In this document: positions 34,500 to 48,990 of the stretch, in pieces
Layout of the letters: every line of letters starts with the position of its first letter
How positions within the stretch are numbered: the stretch's first letter is position 1
Assembly (NCBI GenBank): GCA_022539475.1
Contig: VCMS01000120.1
Coordinates: forward strand, 1 to 64,000
DNA: 64,000 bases
Direction: 5' to 3'
Source of the DNA: Gracilaria domingensis
Taxonomy: Eukaryota; Rhodophyta; Florideophyceae; Gracilariales; Gracilariaceae
Notes under the pieces: model-generated
Told to the model about the DNA's origin: nothing
Databases searched by the model: none
Seen by the model: the letters and a program-made list of their open reading frames with translations, nothing else
Position numbers and translations under genes: made by a program

Positions 34500-36199
34500 T
34501 TACATCCCAGAGCTTCAACAACTGGATAGAAGAAAAATGTGTCATCAACAAAATTTATTGCGGGCCATTCTGAAAATAAAACGAATCATAGACAGGGCAT
34601 TCCGAATCGTTTTCTTCGTCAGAGTCCTTTACAACCTTTTTATGCGAAAATTATTGTAAATTAGCCTCCTGCTCTAGGCGTTGAGCAGCAAGCAGATTAA
34701 GTGAAGCATGTTCGGGGGTGATTGGTTGCATTTTGAGGAAGGAATACGGCTTCAGCTCTGTGTCAGATAACGAGGAAAGCCGAACATCTATGTTTTGCTT
34801 ATGTACAGATTCATCTCTTAGAAGATTTACTTTTCTACTAATAGAATAGGTCTCTACATTTCTACTTGTTTCTAATTTCTATGTTCATACTGTCGTACTG
34901 TAGTGTGCTAAATATTCTTTATTGTAGTCTGAGTTTTTGTAACGTGGTATATTCCTGTATACTAGCCTATTGTTCGGAAGAAATAGTAATAAACTAGAAG
35001 ATACACCTACTCTGCAAAAGTTATGTATTTTCCTTGTATGTCTAGAAATGCTCTACACTACCAATCAATGTTTAACAGATAAAAACGGAGCTCAAAGAGA
35101 CAAAGAAATTTTATATTAGAGTGCCAAGGCCATGGTCGATGCGCTAAAACCAGACTAAGCAGTACGGAACCAATTTCTACGATAACGTTCGGAAAACCTA
35201 AGGTGTATGCAAACTGTAGTACAATGCCCATGAGCGGGACAAAAACCATCTAGACATTCGGCATTTTTCTTCTTGTATAGTAACAAACAAAAAGAGCCCG
35301 TTGTAGTGAAACGTTTTCTCGGGCAGTTCACCGCTGTTGCAAGTCATAACATGCGCCACTGATGCGGAAGATAATACGGCAAATCATGAGATGATATAGA
35401 GGACCCATTTCCGGGCAAAATATACACTGTATTGGATCCAAAAGATGTGCACAGAATTACTGGTCAGTCACACAAATATGGAAAGTTTGTACCAGCTAGT
35501 TGGATTAATCTACATATTTATTTTAGATATTTTCACTACATCACTTGACAGTGGGTTGGGACTCTACATTACTTAGTAGGTTGAGCTGCACCCATTGTCA
35601 GGCAGGTAATCAAACCAACCGCGAGTTTGGCTCTGATAAACTACCCTTTTTGTTTAGCAACCTCCCTGCGGAGAGCTGGTATCTCGTGCAGGGTACTTCA
35701 TAAGCCTCGCGGCAACTATAACACACTCACCGCTACTGGGCGTTTGTTTTCGTCGTGTGTCTTTTCCGCATGGCACCACTGTTTAACAGGTGCCGCGCAA
35801 TCGCGTGCCAATGCATACCCTTTCTTGCCCCGACCACTCCCATGGCATTCCACAGTTATCGCGTGTCGTCGCCACTCTCGTGGGTCCCGCGTCTCAATCA
35901 CGTGACGCCGACTGCCGACTGTGTCGTTGTCTCCACCGCCAACCGCGTCTCCTCGGTTTAACCGCTCTCTAAGTGTGTCGTAACGGTGCTTTTCGGAGTT
36001 ACACCCGGCTCGTGTGATCACCCTGAGAGGGGTTCTACTTTTGGGCATACCTCTATAAAGGGAAGGCTTCGAACATCTTTCATGTCTTCGACCGTTTGCG
36101 TGGTTTGTCCCACACCCATCTGATATAATTTGACGAAGTGGGTGTACGCTCGGTCCCGAACCGTGAAAGAAGAGTTTTGAGTGTTACGGAAGAAGTACA
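34500..36199. other. No recognised gene; GC-rich promoter-like stretch at 35700-36060
   Basis: 34500-35600 is AT-rich without motifs. 35700-36060 is GC-richer and ends in a TATA-like CTATAAAGG (36050-36058), which could be an old LTR or promoter. A small hairpin, ACACCCA/TGGGTGT, lies at about 36111-36147. Confidence 0.4.
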
Positions 36200-36997
36200 T
36201 GTAGCACATATTTGTTATACATACCTCCCCAAAGCATGGATAAAACATAATAAAGCTGAAAAGAGAAAGGTAAATACTAAAGAACAAGCAGGAACGGCAG
36301 TGGTGACCTCGTAAAACGGCTGAAGAAACGGCGGCCTATTCGCGACACTTTTTCTACACATGGTCAAACACGACAAACTGTGTTCAAAGTCTTCCCATAA
36401 GTGGGTCCTTGAAATGACTCAGGGTGGATAGCCAGACCATTGAAACGGGGAGTCCCTCCGATAAGGAGTTATGCACCCTCGAAGGCAATATACGCTACAG
36501 CAAAGATGTTTAGATATGAACACCGTGGTCAGAGACCTTTACTGCTGCAATGGCGGCGAGGCCGTCGCACTAAGTATTGTTCGAGACTAAACTAAAAACT
36601 AATATTGACAAAATATTCCACAAACTGTGCAAATTGTTCATGTGTAATGGCAACCTCCCATCAGCTCCAGCGTGTTCCAAATGTCCGAAGCATTTCAATT
36701 GCAACTACTAGTAACTACTAGTCATATAATGGTGTGTACCAGGCAAACAGGTAAACAGGAAGTATGACTAAGTCCGGGAGAGTTATTGATACGTGAGTGT
36801 TGAACTACACAGATTGCGAGGCGGTGACGATGGTAACCAAAATAGAAATGTGCAATACAAGCCGCCCTAAACGCAGCACAGAGCAGTTACGAAAGGAAAG
36901 TCTGGAGACAGGGCAGTCACTGAAGAGATACAGCAAAGAAGAACGTTAAGTATGACTGAGTCCAGGTAAACTACTCATACGTGAGCGTTGCACTACA
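36200..36997 (-). repeat. Isolated gypsy LTR, diverged copy of the 13554-14293 LTR
   Basis: The segment aligns by eye with the gypsy LTR: GGCGGCGAGGCCGTCGCACTAAGTA (first 20 shared bases: GGCGGCGAGGCCGTCGCACT, with one difference), CCTCCCATCAGCTCCA, ACTACTAGTAACTACTAGT, GTACCAGGCAAAC. It starts TGTAGCACAT and ends GTTGCACTACA. The terminal 50 bases are present twice (36763-36813 and 36951-36997) with about 140 bases between. No gypsy interior was seen directly on either side, so it is probably a solo LTR. Confidence 0.65.
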
Positions 36998-39900
36998 GAA
37001 TCCGAGGCTGACGCAACTGGTTGGTGCGACAATCATGATGAGCCATCACAAAGAGAAAATTTGTCAAAGTATCTATTGCGGTGATGACGAAGTTTGGACC
37101 AGGACGGTTCAAATGAACCATGGAGGCAAGACGAGACAACGAGCTCCACATCGCGCCGCTGTCACCAGCTGGAGGTACCAGGTTCACCGGAAGCGATGGG
37201 AACCCGACAAAGAGAGGCCCATTAGTCGCCCAATCTGGAGAATGAGCCCTTGCTTGAAGGTTCGATGGACCATTGGGGGAAGTAGCAGCCACACTGGTCG
37301 ACGGAGTGGCCTGTACCGGGGCCGATGGAGGAAACGCGGGGGACTCGTCGTTCTCGGCGGCCACCATCGTGGTATCGTCAGAACCAAATGGGTCTTTGAC
37401 AGCCACATGCTGGTTCTGTAGAGGCACGATGCATTGCACTTCCGAGTCGTAGAAATCTCAACCAGGGCTTTCACCCTAATTTTCGTTTCTCACAGCCGTG
37501 AGGTGATCATCCAGCTTCTGAGCAGCGTACGTGAAGGCCTCCACACTGTCAGAGAGCGCCATAGCACGAATATCAGCGATGTCATTGATGGGAATGTGGA
37601 AAACCAGACGGACTGATTACGTTCCACTGATCCAGAAAGCTTTCCTTAATATTAATTCAGGATAATACTGCTTTTCAGACCAGCGAGTGGCTCAAAACAC
37701 ACTTTCCACTGACGCCTGCAGGTATAGGATTGCCACCATAAGGCCCCACTCGCTTCGCGCGACTGACCAAACGGCATAAGCGTTATTCTGCTCAATTAAA
37801 ATGCTACTACAGGAGTAGGGGAGAACTGGAGGGGTCGGAACTTCCAACCACTGCCAGACTTTATAGTGATCCCACCAAAAAGGTCTGCTAACATACTAGG
37901 GCCTCCGATTCTGGTCATTCTGCGACCAGTACCCCACGTTATGGAAAAGGTGCATTGTTCGAGTGCGACCCTGATGCTGACAAAGTCGGCTTTCCGTCAT
38001 CGCGTCAGTCACTCACAGCTCACAGTCTCTCCAATACTTGGTGTCCAGGGGGCGTTTGAATGCCTGGTACTCGAGATTGACCTTGACGTGACCAGTTGGT
38101 TCATCTAATCGGTGAAGATTATCTCCCAAGCGAAGAACGTAATATAATTCCCCATCACAGCGAGTGAATGAAAGGTCCGATGTTATGGCCACTGGGATAT
38201 AGTAGAGGAACTGTGTGTGCCTCCAGGGAGGAATCGCACTGTACTGCATGAGTGTCATGTGGCGAAACCGAAAGGGACAGAAGGAGAAGCTGATATTGAA
38301 CTGCCAACCCCCAATGCGACTATCTCGGCAGAAAAGTACGCAAACCGAGCACCGTAGTGGCAATGCGTTTGTCCATGAGCCCAGTTAAGGTGAAGAGGGT
38401 TCGACTTCTGAGCCTCCACAGTACCGACATCCGCCAGAGGATGTACGTTGCACGGTCCGGCGCCAGCGGCATACGGATAGCAGTCGCCGTCGCAACCATA
38501 TGGATCCTGACGAGCGCGAGTCCTCGCCAAAGTGGTCGGTTTAAAGATACCATGGCTATGGCCACGAAATACCCCAGGGGTTTTGCCAGACATTCTCGAG
38601 GGCGCAGCGACAACTTCACGGACCTAGCGGTTAGTCTCCTGCGATGAAGACAGTTTGGAGTTAGAGTAACCCTTCATAGGGTCCTACTCCGGCTCCTTAG
38701 CTACTAATTGGTCTTCTAACACGAGGGACTTGGCGCTGAAAGGAAGTGACACCGGTGTACCAGCCTGGGACAGCACAAAGCGTTGCGAAGACTCAACCAC
38801 GTGGTAGCTAGGCGCATACGGCGCGCCAGCATCCCTGAAACGCACTAAACTGGCAGGGGCGGGCGCCATGTGCTCCTTCATCCCGTCCTCGTGGTGTTCG
38901 AACTTCATCGACCATCTCGTCGGGGAGGCCGGCCCTTAACAGATGTGGTAAGAAAGAATTGATGCGAAGCGGGAGTGTGACAAGGACGAGTGGTGCCACG
39001 AAGGAAACCCACAAGGAAAGTGGAACTGACAGACCACCGAGCGGAGACAGAAGTAGAACTTGGAGGGTCACTAACGGAAACGCCACGGAAGCCGTCTCCG
39101 TACGCAAGAGCGACGAAAGAAAACCCTTGAAGCAGAAGCCCGGCGCCACGAGGCCGATAGGGCGTACGAAAACGACACCTCGGCGGCAACACGCCCAACC
39201 AGGGACTGGTATATTAAGTGTAGGTGCAACCAAGAGGATACTGAAATCGCCGTACAACACCAAGAAGTAACAAGCTGACGACGAAGTACCATTAAGGCCA
39301 GATATTCATCTGGGCAGATGGGAGAAAAGGTAGCCCAACGATGACCACGAGACGGCGAGAACGCAAGCGCGTGCACAACCCCATTCACGGGGCACCGGAG
39401 ACCAGTAGGTAAGACTTGAAGCACCCAAGTGGTCACGGAATCGAGGAGGGATAGAGGTTACCGCGCCTGATACTGAAACGGGATGATGTTTGCGACCTTT
39501 CAAACGCAAGTAGAGAAGGAACGGACGGTCGAACGAAGGTTGTAGCGACCACTAAGGTAAAACAAACCCACTAGGCTGAAGAAGGAAACACCGTTGCGCG
39601 CTGATGTCGGTAGCCGTTCGGTAATGACCCCAAGAGGGTGGAGACTGATTGCATGGTGAAGAACGGCAGCGACGATGGGTATGATGCCAGGCCGATCAAC
39701 CTCGAAGGAGACGACGGAGGACCAAGTTGGTGAAAGGTTGGGAAAGCTGCGCCAGATGGGTCGACGTGCACCCTCCTTGGGAATGCGAGACTCTAATGAG
39801 GTTAGGCTTATGGGGCAAGCTAGGACGCTCCATTGCGTCATCGTAAAGCTCTCCGTGCCCTTGACGACGGACGCAATGATGACCGTTTGGTGAAGAGGCG

Positions 39901-40090
39901 GCAAACGTCGTTGGGACTTGAACAGTTACGGGGCGTGCCTGTCGTTAAGAGAGCGGGGTCTTTACTATAGCACGCTTGGTCTACGGGGACTGTAGTCAGC
40001 CAAGTGGTGACTTCACGGGCCCAGGAGTACTTAGACGTAGTGCACCACGTGGTGCTCGCATGCGTATGCACGGCAACAACTAATTAGTTA
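36998..40090. other. Degraded region, probably retroelement-derived
   Basis: Minus-strand frames (36993-37439, 38013-38363, 38255-38593, 38684-38908) look like fragments of a larger protein rich in Pro, Ser and Ala. 39000-40080 is GC-rich and LTR-like in texture, with a possible end GCACGGCAACA at 40078. No diagnostic retroelement motif was seen, so the family is not assigned. Confidence 0.3.
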
Positions 40091-40579
40091 AATTGCTTTA
40101 GTTTAGAATTAATATTTTCTAAGTAGTAAATTAGATATGCGGCCGGGGAGGGGCTTTACAAGTGCACCTCCCGTTGGCCATTATTTCAATAGGCTCGTGA
40201 AAGCCGGAAGGGCGTTCGGAGGTACTAGGCCCACGAGACGCCATCCTCCCGCACCAAATTATAAATTCAAGCACCAACTAAGCCAAAGTAATGCTAGTCA
40301 CCAATTGGGTAATTCTAGTCGTCCATTATTAGGTTTGCTGACCTCGAGGTATACGTGCTTCCTGCACACCAGTGCAAGAGTACTGATAACTTGGTCACTG
40401 TACACTATTACTAACGGTGGGGGCTGCCGGCCTATTGGGTGTCACGTATTTCAACCGCCGCAGGGTCGAGCTCATTCGTGCGCTCCCTACTATCAGCTCG
40501 TACTGATCGGTTATATCACACCAACCCATCAGGTGTTCAACTCTGAGGAGTAAGCACCTGCTTTCATTGCCTGTCACCA

Positions 40580-43500
40580 TAAGAAGCCCAGTGAAATAAA
40601 TTGAAAAGGTTTCGAAGGTATCCATCAATGGCGCTCGGTAGCCGGCTCGGTAAGGAAAGGAAGATCCATGAACTTACATGCAGCACAACTCTTGACGTAG
40701 TCTGTGATGTCAGTGTGCACATTTGGCCTTCAGAATCGATCAATGACATATTCTCTGGATTCTTTATCATCTCAGTGTCCTACGTTGCCATGAAATGTTT
40801 TCAAGAGCTTGGGACTCTCACCAGTAGCTGGAACGAGTCGTAATGCGGACCTAATCTTGCGATGTAGCTGCCCATTCCATACCATAAACTTGTTAACATT
40901 CCTTTTGATGGCTCCCCTGAGGCTCGAATTGGGCTTCCAATCGGAGTTGAACTCAGATACGGACCAATACTTGCAAAATAGGGTTCGAGACATGAGAAAG
41001 CGTCGCATAGAGGTGAAGAAACCGTGGTCGTCACATCAGGAGCATGATGCTCCTTTTTCGTGTAGTAGCGAAAAGATAATCAGCAGCACATTTCTTATCC
41101 CCTGAGCAGTAAACAACTTCTAGCTCATATTCAGCCAGAAGGTTAAGCCAGCTGGTCAATCGTACATTCATATCCTTCTTCTGAAATTCATACTTCAATT
41201 GCCTGATGATCTGTAATCAACAGGAATGGTTCTGCTTGGAGGAGGTACAGTTATAACTTTTTCAGCTCGAAGCTGACCACTTGTGCCCCTTCCTCGCAGA
41301 CCGCGTCATTTTTTTCGGCTGCAATCATAGCCCGGCTGGCATATTGAATGCGATGAGATATGCTATCTGCCTTCTTCTGAGCGAGTACTGCCCTACAGCC
41401 TCTAACAAAGTATCAGTCTCGACTCGAAACGGACAGTGGAAATTGGGAAGAGGCAACATTGGAAGAGTACTTAGCTTCACCTATAAATCATTAAGGGCTT
41501 TCAGCATCCCGTTAGTAAGTTCAATCTTACCATTTCTTGATGTGGCCGCCTGCAGTAATGCAGAGGTTTTCGCGAAGTGCGTCATAAACCTGCCGTGGTA
41601 GCCAACAAAGCCAAGGACGCCCCTCAATTCTGTGGTTGTTGTAAGGATTAGGGGCGTTTTCATGGCTTCGATTCCCCTCATGTCCGCCGCAACTCCATCA
41701 TTGTTGACGACATGTCAGAGAAGTTTGATCTTGGGCGGGGCAATGTCACATTTAGAAATCTTCAGCTTCAAATGATGAGAGACAACGGTCCTTAATACCA
41801 CATTGACATGCGCCATGTGATCTTCTAATATTTTCGAGTAAATTATCACGTCATCAAGACGGACTCTTACGAAAGGGAAATCATTGAGGATGGACTCCAT
41901 CCTTCTCTGAAATGTGGATGGAGCATTCATCAAACCGATAGGTCTGACCTCAAACGGGTAAATACCTTGCCGGCAAACAAAGGTGGTCATCTATTTGCAT
42001 CGTGGTGAAATTCTTACATACCAGTAACCAGAGAAGATTTCGAGTGTATGTAACGAAAAGCCACCCAGGTCGTCAACAATTTGCTCATTATGTGGTACAA
42101 GTCATCTGTCCGCTTTCATAACTCGATATAGAGCTCTTCAAGAAACGAAAAATCTCGGTTTGCCATCTTTCTTGGCTGCAATGACAATGGAAAATGACCT
42201 CAGAGACGTACGAGGTTTGATGATTTGGGCGTCCAGCATCTTGTCTAGTTCCTTCCTGACAACTTTATCATGTCGCAGCGCAGGCCTACGAACCATTGAG
42301 TTTATCAAAGTCTCTGTCGTCGGCGAAAACTCATGCATCACTAGTACACCTGCTCTTTGAAGATCATACAAAGAACAGGCGACTATGTCAATGTCAAGCA
42401 AAGTGTGAGGCAGTTCTAGCTGTGCTTTCTTGGGTAGGTGCGAAAGCCTTGCGAGGAAGACTTTTTAATGATTCGTGTTGGTAGGGTAATCTCTTCTATC
42501 CGGTGTACCACCATCTTCATTAATTGAACCGGGTCCATCAACAGTGAGTACTCGATCTCAGAAGCGGGACAAGCGACAGTAGGAACAATTTCCAGGGGCC
42601 TGGTGTGACCTTCACCATATCAAGTAGGTCATGGATCTGCCAGAGAGAAGCCTAGCTGATTTTCCGAATCATAAACTGGTGGTGACGGAATTTGCGACAC
42701 GACATCTTTCTGAGAGACTTTTTCCTCGAAAGCGATTACATTGCGGCCATCATCATCTTACTTCAGTAGCCCGGTTCGACCAAAACGCATGTTATCCACA
42801 CCATGGTGAGGAGGGTGTGCTGGAGTGGGTATGGCTTAACTGAGTCTAGACGCGAACGAAAACGAAGTATTTGGCAAGTTCCCCGGATTCTGGTGGCACC
42901 AGGGTGTCCTCTTCCATGATTGGGATTGTCAGGACAGTGTCTCGATAAAGAGGGGTACCAGCGGCTTATAATTTCTCTCGAGAGAAACCATCATCATCTT
43001 CTCCTTGATTATTTTCATTACCATTATCCAAAACTTCTTCATCTAATTCATCTGCACCCGCTTCTTCTTCACGAACTTCGGTTTCTACCTCTCTAAAATC
43101 TTCATCTTCTTGGAGTGCTTCTCAAGAATTCTTCTCATCATCTTCTTCATCGTCACCAGCTAGCACCATTGAAGTATCAGGTGATTGAAGGCTATTATCG
43201 GTTGTGGAACTCGGAAAAGACGAAAGTTATGGGTCATGACAAATCTTACGGGGGCGATCGTTACTCAGTGCGGCAAAATTGCTAGGTCGGTTATCGGTCT
43301 TACCATGATTTTCGTCAAGAACTACAAGCATCACTAGATCTTCACGAGTTCGATTTTACAAGGGAACTTCGGAGTGCTCTATACATTATGATGCCGGTAT
43401 ATACCAGCCTACTCCGAAACGAACTCCTGGTTCGGAGCCATCTTCCATCTCTAGTCCACCACTTTCTCCGTAGGGGAGCTCGGAGACATAAGGATGAAAC

Positions 43501-45540
43501 TGGTCTCCGTTGGTGAGCTGAGAATAACGGCCGTAGACGCGAAAGATCAAATAGTCTGGTTGGCGTCCCAGATCTTCAGCTCGTAGAAGAACAACGTCTC
43601 CTCTGACTGGGACCACAAAGTATCACTCATGCTCCTCATCGGATGGGGACGCTACGAAGGCATCCTGATCTGTACTGTCCTCTAGATCTCCAGCAACCTC
43701 AAATCTTCTATCTGCCTCAGCAGGGGTTTGAGTAGGAGTAACGGTAGATTCTAGTCCAGTCCTTTGTGGTTCTTATGCAACTGCCGAATCCCTTCCCCTA
43801 TCTCCTGGGGATGAGCAGGTGAGGGATCCCCCTGATCGTTAATCATGACATGAGTACTTTCCAGTTGGTCCATGAAATCCTATTCAGGGTGTTGCACTGA
43901 TGTTTGGTCTTCATTCGTAGTAGTCAGTGCATATGGGTAATTATCTTCTTTGCCTTTGGAATTGGTGACAAACTCGCCAATGTCGTCCAAATCAAAATCA
44001 ATAAGGAATGATTCTGAGGCAGATGAGAAGTTCTCACTGTCAGTTTGATCGTCTTCAACATGAAATTACAGATCAAGGTGATGGTAATCAAGGGACAACA
44101 CATTTGAGGCATCATCAAATTGCATCGATACTTGCTGAGTTCCTAAGTCCAGGCAACCCTGAAGGGACTAAAGAGTAGAACAGCCAATAATGACGTGGAA
44201 GGGAGGTTTCCCAAGAACCAAGAAGTACAACGGAACATGGAGAGAACCAAACTCAGGGGAGAATCGTACAATTTTCCGCGGACTAAAGATTTGGTTCCGT
44301 CTGCAACGACAATCCTCCTCCTCGATGGCTTCATTTCCAACGATAACTTGTTGCATAAAGAAATTGGAATAAGATTTGGGAAAGCACCGGAGATCAGTAA
44401 CTTCTGGGACCTAGTCCAATAAGCCGCAACAATCACAACTTTAATCGTCTGGGGCTGTGATTGAGTATGACCGTAACTGACACGCTGTGCCGAAAACCCT
44501 CCGTCGGGAACCCTGCGAATGTTCTTCTTGCCCTCTTCCGCATCGCATCTGGCGAGCTGACCAAAGACCACTCCTGATGATGGTCTTCAAAATTCTTCAT
44601 ACACATACACTTACCCCGTTTTATGGCGTTTTTGGAAAGTTTTACGTTCTTTATGTTAGTGTTAGTATTGTATTTACCCACATGTTCCTGATCCTCACCC
44701 TTCTCGACTTAGACTTAGAATTCTTCCCAGAATCCTTCGGAGCCTTGGATATGTTCTTTGCAGTACTTTGAGGCATGTTAGAGGTTTTCGTCCTACTACC
44801 AGATTCGGGAAACATTACCGGAGAACTTCTTGAGAGAGTACTAGTTAGTGGATGCTTGGGAAGAGGTTCCCTATCTCCCTCCATTTTCGCAGATGCAACA
44901 GAGTTTTTTTCTTCAGGTGGATCACCGTTGACAGCAGTGTCTTGTTCTTCGTCGGCTTTCTGCGAAGCTCACTTCTCACTCAGCAACTTCTCCCTGCCAG
45001 ATACAGATTTCACCTTTTCAAATGATACCTTTCGCCGAGTATCTGCATTAGACATCCTGCAAGAAGTGGTGGCCGAGTGAATTTATATCTCAAAAATACC
45101 AAGTCGTGTGTATCAATGCGGATACGGTTCACACGGTGCTGCAAAGTTGCCGGGTTGACTTCAATGCGAACAGACTTTCTCCGTTTCCTGACATCTAGTT
45201 GCTGTCAAAGTCCTCCTATTATTCTTCATGAAGAGGTGCAAATGCGCCATTCGGTCAGCCAACTGCTCGAATTTCATCTCAAGGGAACTTTGAGGAAAAA
45301 GTTTCTTAGAGCGTTCAAAGATTTGCTTCGGCGGCCAGAAGGCGTTGAGGGCACCATACGACACAACCAGAAAATCCTCATACCAGGCCAAAGTGATATC
45401 AGACGCTGCATAGATATTGCATTGGTGTGATTAGTGCCATAATACGATTGTACGTGAGCGATATTGCATTCTTTACGCTCTACGGCGCTGTGCTGGTTGT
45501 CTTGCGGTGTCTCACGATTAAGATGCAGCACGTTGTTGTG
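40580..45540 (-). mobile_element. Second Ty3/gypsy fossil, without recognised LTRs
   Basis: The minus-strand order is gag-like helical sequence (about 45540-45160), protease-like region (about 44570-44140), reverse transcriptase (42401-41715, with the FPFVRVRLDDVIIYS box), RNase H start (41681-41481, G-V-L-G-F-V-G-Y-H-G-R-F) and the zinc-binding start of integrase (41034-40700, with F-H-G-N-V-G-H). An Asp/Glu/Ser-rich linker lies around 42960-43200. The element is heavily broken and truncated in integrase, and it is clearly older than the gypsy fossil at 8870-14293. It belongs to a different gypsy lineage, judging by the RT sequence. Confidence 0.8.
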
Positions 45541-45549
45541 TCCGAGGCA

Positions 45550-48500
45550 ATCAAAAGAAACTCCCGTCTTTTCAAGACGCTTTCAAAAGATGTGGATGCG
45601 GCGACGTCGGCCTGGCGCGACGACTTTTCGTTTTACGGAAAACTCTAGCGTCGGTACAGATGGAAACTAGGGATTCTTTTGAGACGGTGGTGTCTTTTCT
45701 TAGCCCTCTTGCTATTGGTCTCTTTTTGATCTCGTTCCTAGGTTCAGTACACGGCCCCTTTGTTCAGAAAATCCTTGAAAATGTCTTTTTGTTAGGCCAC
45801 GCATAATTACCGAGATTTCGCTTCCACGCCGTTTGTGTTTCAAAATAAATCTAGCCAAAAGAAGAATTGCAATAGAATTCCAAGTTTTCTTTCAAGAAGC
45901 AATATGTGGATGCAGTAGAAGCAACACACGAATTAATAGACCATAAAGTGCACTACGTTTCGAGCGCGAAAGATAAAAAACTATAAATATCCCCTTCGGA
46001 GGAAGGATTCCGAAGGATGCGGGGCCCATAACACAGATGAATCTGATGTGATCCCTTTGTGCCACCCCCTGTAGCGCCAGACTAATAAACACTCGATTCC
46101 GCGACGTTTTCGACGAGGAAAGCGCATCTGATCACTCTGAAAAATGACAAAGCTAGGCTAGAGCACTCATTCAGTTGCATTACATCATGGAAGAAACGTC
46201 AGTGCGAGGAAGGAGCACAGAATTCTCGTCACTTTTATGAATATGGAACCTTTTTGAAACTGTAAGAAAGGGCATGTAGAACACTTGTTTATGACAATTA
46301 CTGCATCATATGAAGAAAATTTCGGACTCAGCCGAAGGCGAAAGTTCGGGATGAAGAACGTTAAGGCTGAACACCTTTGTACAGTTGCTCTGATTTTCTT
46401 GAATAATTCTGTCGAACATAAGAAGTTTAGAGAACAGGTCAGCTCTTCATTCAGAATTTGGAGGAAGCTGAATGGGATAGTAGAATATTTTCTGTTTGCA
46501 AAAAAGCAGTATAGGGCCAATATTCTCGTAGAAGAATATGGTTAGAGTGGCTGTGAGAAAATCACTCTGATTGATGGATCTGTTGATTCGTCTTCTGCGC
46601 AGTAGATGGACCGCAACCCGCGCACTTCGCCAGAGATGCGCCACCATACTCCGAACCAGAACCACTGCAGAACCCGCAGCCCCAAGTCTGAGTGGTTCGG
46701 AGTTTTAGCGGCTTCACTCACCAGCGTGTTGCCTCGCGCGAGAGTTAACGGCGGCGGACGTAGCTTCGCCACACTCAGCCTTCTGAGTAAACAGGGAGGC
46801 ACCTGACTCCATCATCTTCATACCCCGTACAGCGTTTACTGCCGAAAAGGCATAGTGATCGCTGCTGATAGTAGCGATTTTATTGCCCCACTTGTGCGAT
46901 CGTCATCTTGGCGTGTGAATCGACCACTAGACTGCACGTAGAAAGCCCTTTTCCGCAGCAATCCAGATATGTGCCATTCTCTGTTAGTCATCTGCGACAG
47001 CCCACTACCAATCCTAAGTCATTTTGCGTCTTTACGAGTGAGTACGATCAATTCGTCAAATAAGTCACCGTCTGAGCACACGAACTGGCAGTAATTGACT
47101 CCGCAACCACTGACCCTGTTCAGCCGGTCAATCTTAGATACCCTGGGAATTCTGAATGATTTGAATCCTGTTTAGAGTTGGACCACATCTCTAGTTTCAT
47201 GGATATGGAAGACCTAACCGACGCAAAGCTGCGAACCTACCTCGAATCAGAGGCTGAAGAAGACGCAAACACCATGAGTGTTGCCAACATGGATATTCTA
47301 ATCACACGAAAACTCCACGAACGTGAAAGAAATGACTCTTCGCATCATAAATGTCTTTTCTACGCAGGATGGATTCTGATAGGTTATCAAAAACCATCCG
47401 AAGCTTGCTGTGCGTCACATCTACCGACAACAACAGCGGTGGGATCAATAGAGAACGCAGGCGATGGGAGCAATGGCTCTCTCTCCTCCATCCGGAGGGT
47501 AGAATTTTCCTTTACTAGAGAGTAAGTAATAGCGACGGTCCGTCTAATGCGCGAACCTTCACCTGGAAAAATTATAAGCGCGTACATGACGGTTCGAATA
47601 TCTGCAATATCCATAGATCTGCAATCTCCAACAGATCGTACCATCAGGGAAGCCGAAGCCATTGCAATAAGGCTCGGATTCAGATGCGAAACTCGTACAG
47701 GCCCCTCTCCACAAAAATGTTCAAGGGTTTAAAGAGACACGCGATGTGTGTCACAGAAGGTTTTGATATTGTTGTTACTGGTCCTCCCAGTCGCATGCGC
47801 AGTTCCAAATCCAGTCATCGCAGCCACGGCAACCCAAGTGCAAGCTCCAACATGGGAGCGAAGATTGATTGATTAATCATCTGGATCCAAAACCACCACA
47901 GAGCAGAGACGACGTCCACCTCATCCAAGCCCACATCCACCGTGCAAAGCCGTGGGAGAGCACTATTGGATTGATGAATGTCCGTTATCGCCCAATGACG
48001 AGAAATAGTCTCTGACGGTCGAGCCTGTCGCAGATGGTCGTGCAAAATCGATCCCATCCCAGAGAGAAATACGTAATCGAAGCAAATCGAGCACCGGTGA
48101 CAGATTGCAGCCACCTAAGCAGCAGACACCTTCGAACTGTTTTGTTGCAGTATCGGATGGCACCACAGAAACAGGTCCAATCGTCGTCGCAACGATAGTC
48201 GTGGTGACAGCCTCTTGTTACCAAGCATGCTAAACCGGCAGCGATTAAAGGCCTCGAAAAACTCGCAGCCATAGACAAGGTCCCAGCTAAACATTTGGGT
48301 TGTATATGTACGCTTTATGTCTGCAATAGGGGTTCACGTGACCACGCTATATATTGTTCGGCAAAATGTCATATAAAGTCATACATATGTCGAACATGTG
48401 TCGTATGAGTGCATAATGCATATCTGATGATGGCAAATGAAACGGGAAAAGAAGTAATCTTTTTATATTGGCACTGTGCCTGCTGCGTGCGAGTACCACG

Positions 48501-48990
48501 CATAAAACAACCATGCGCACGGCCTAGATGCGACGAAGATAGGGTATGCATCAGATTTTGGTCCAAAACAGGCATAAAGTAAGAACTTGAACCTCTCCAC
48601 CAGAAACAGACAGTATACATACGTCTGTCTCTTGCAGATGCTAGTTTTTGGCGAGGGTCGTCCAGAAATTGGCAAGGGTCGTCCAGTAAATTTTTTGAAA
48701 AAATATCGAGATCAATTATTTCAAAATTTGCAGATAATTGCTTGGGTCGTCCAGAATCTCTGTGCAGTAAATACTGGGGGGTTTTCCACTCGTGCTAGTT
48801 CTTTAGTCGCGGGCTACCTGAACGGTATTTCGCGAAGTCTAGGTTCAGTTTCCATTAAGGTGCACATTACACGATACCTTCTGCGGAATGATACCCTGCA
48901 ACGCATGGAATACTAGTGCTAGTACAGATGATGCCCATTCTGAAATCATACCGTTTTATTCGTATCTATTCTTCTATCGACCGCTTTTGC
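45550..48990. other. About 3.4 kb with no recognised gene
   Basis: Plus-strand frames at 46285-46545, 47178-47525 and 47547-47872 are somewhat protein-like. The one from 47178 starts in acidic sequence (MDMEDLTDAKLRTYLESEAE). They do not match a family I know and may be relics of one gene. A hairpin with 11-base arms ACTCCGAACCA (46648-46658) and TGGTTCGGAGT (46693-46703) lies within. Confidence 0.4.

Noticed and set aside
38808-39436. Minus-strand frames of 97-151 codons, some with hydrophobic stretches
   Set aside because: Several frames overlap in GC-rich DNA, none dominant and none with a known motif.
39000-40090. Possible full LTR of another retroelement
   Set aside because: Only one possible end was seen and no second copy, so it is listed only as a degraded region.
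46285-46545. Frame with EHLCTVALIFLNN considered as a Harbinger C-terminus
   Set aside because: The likeness is too short, with no catalytic residues.
47740-47872. D-I-V-V-T-G-P-P-S, resembling methyltransferase motif IV
   Set aside because: No motif I or other methyltransferase block nearby, and the frame is short.
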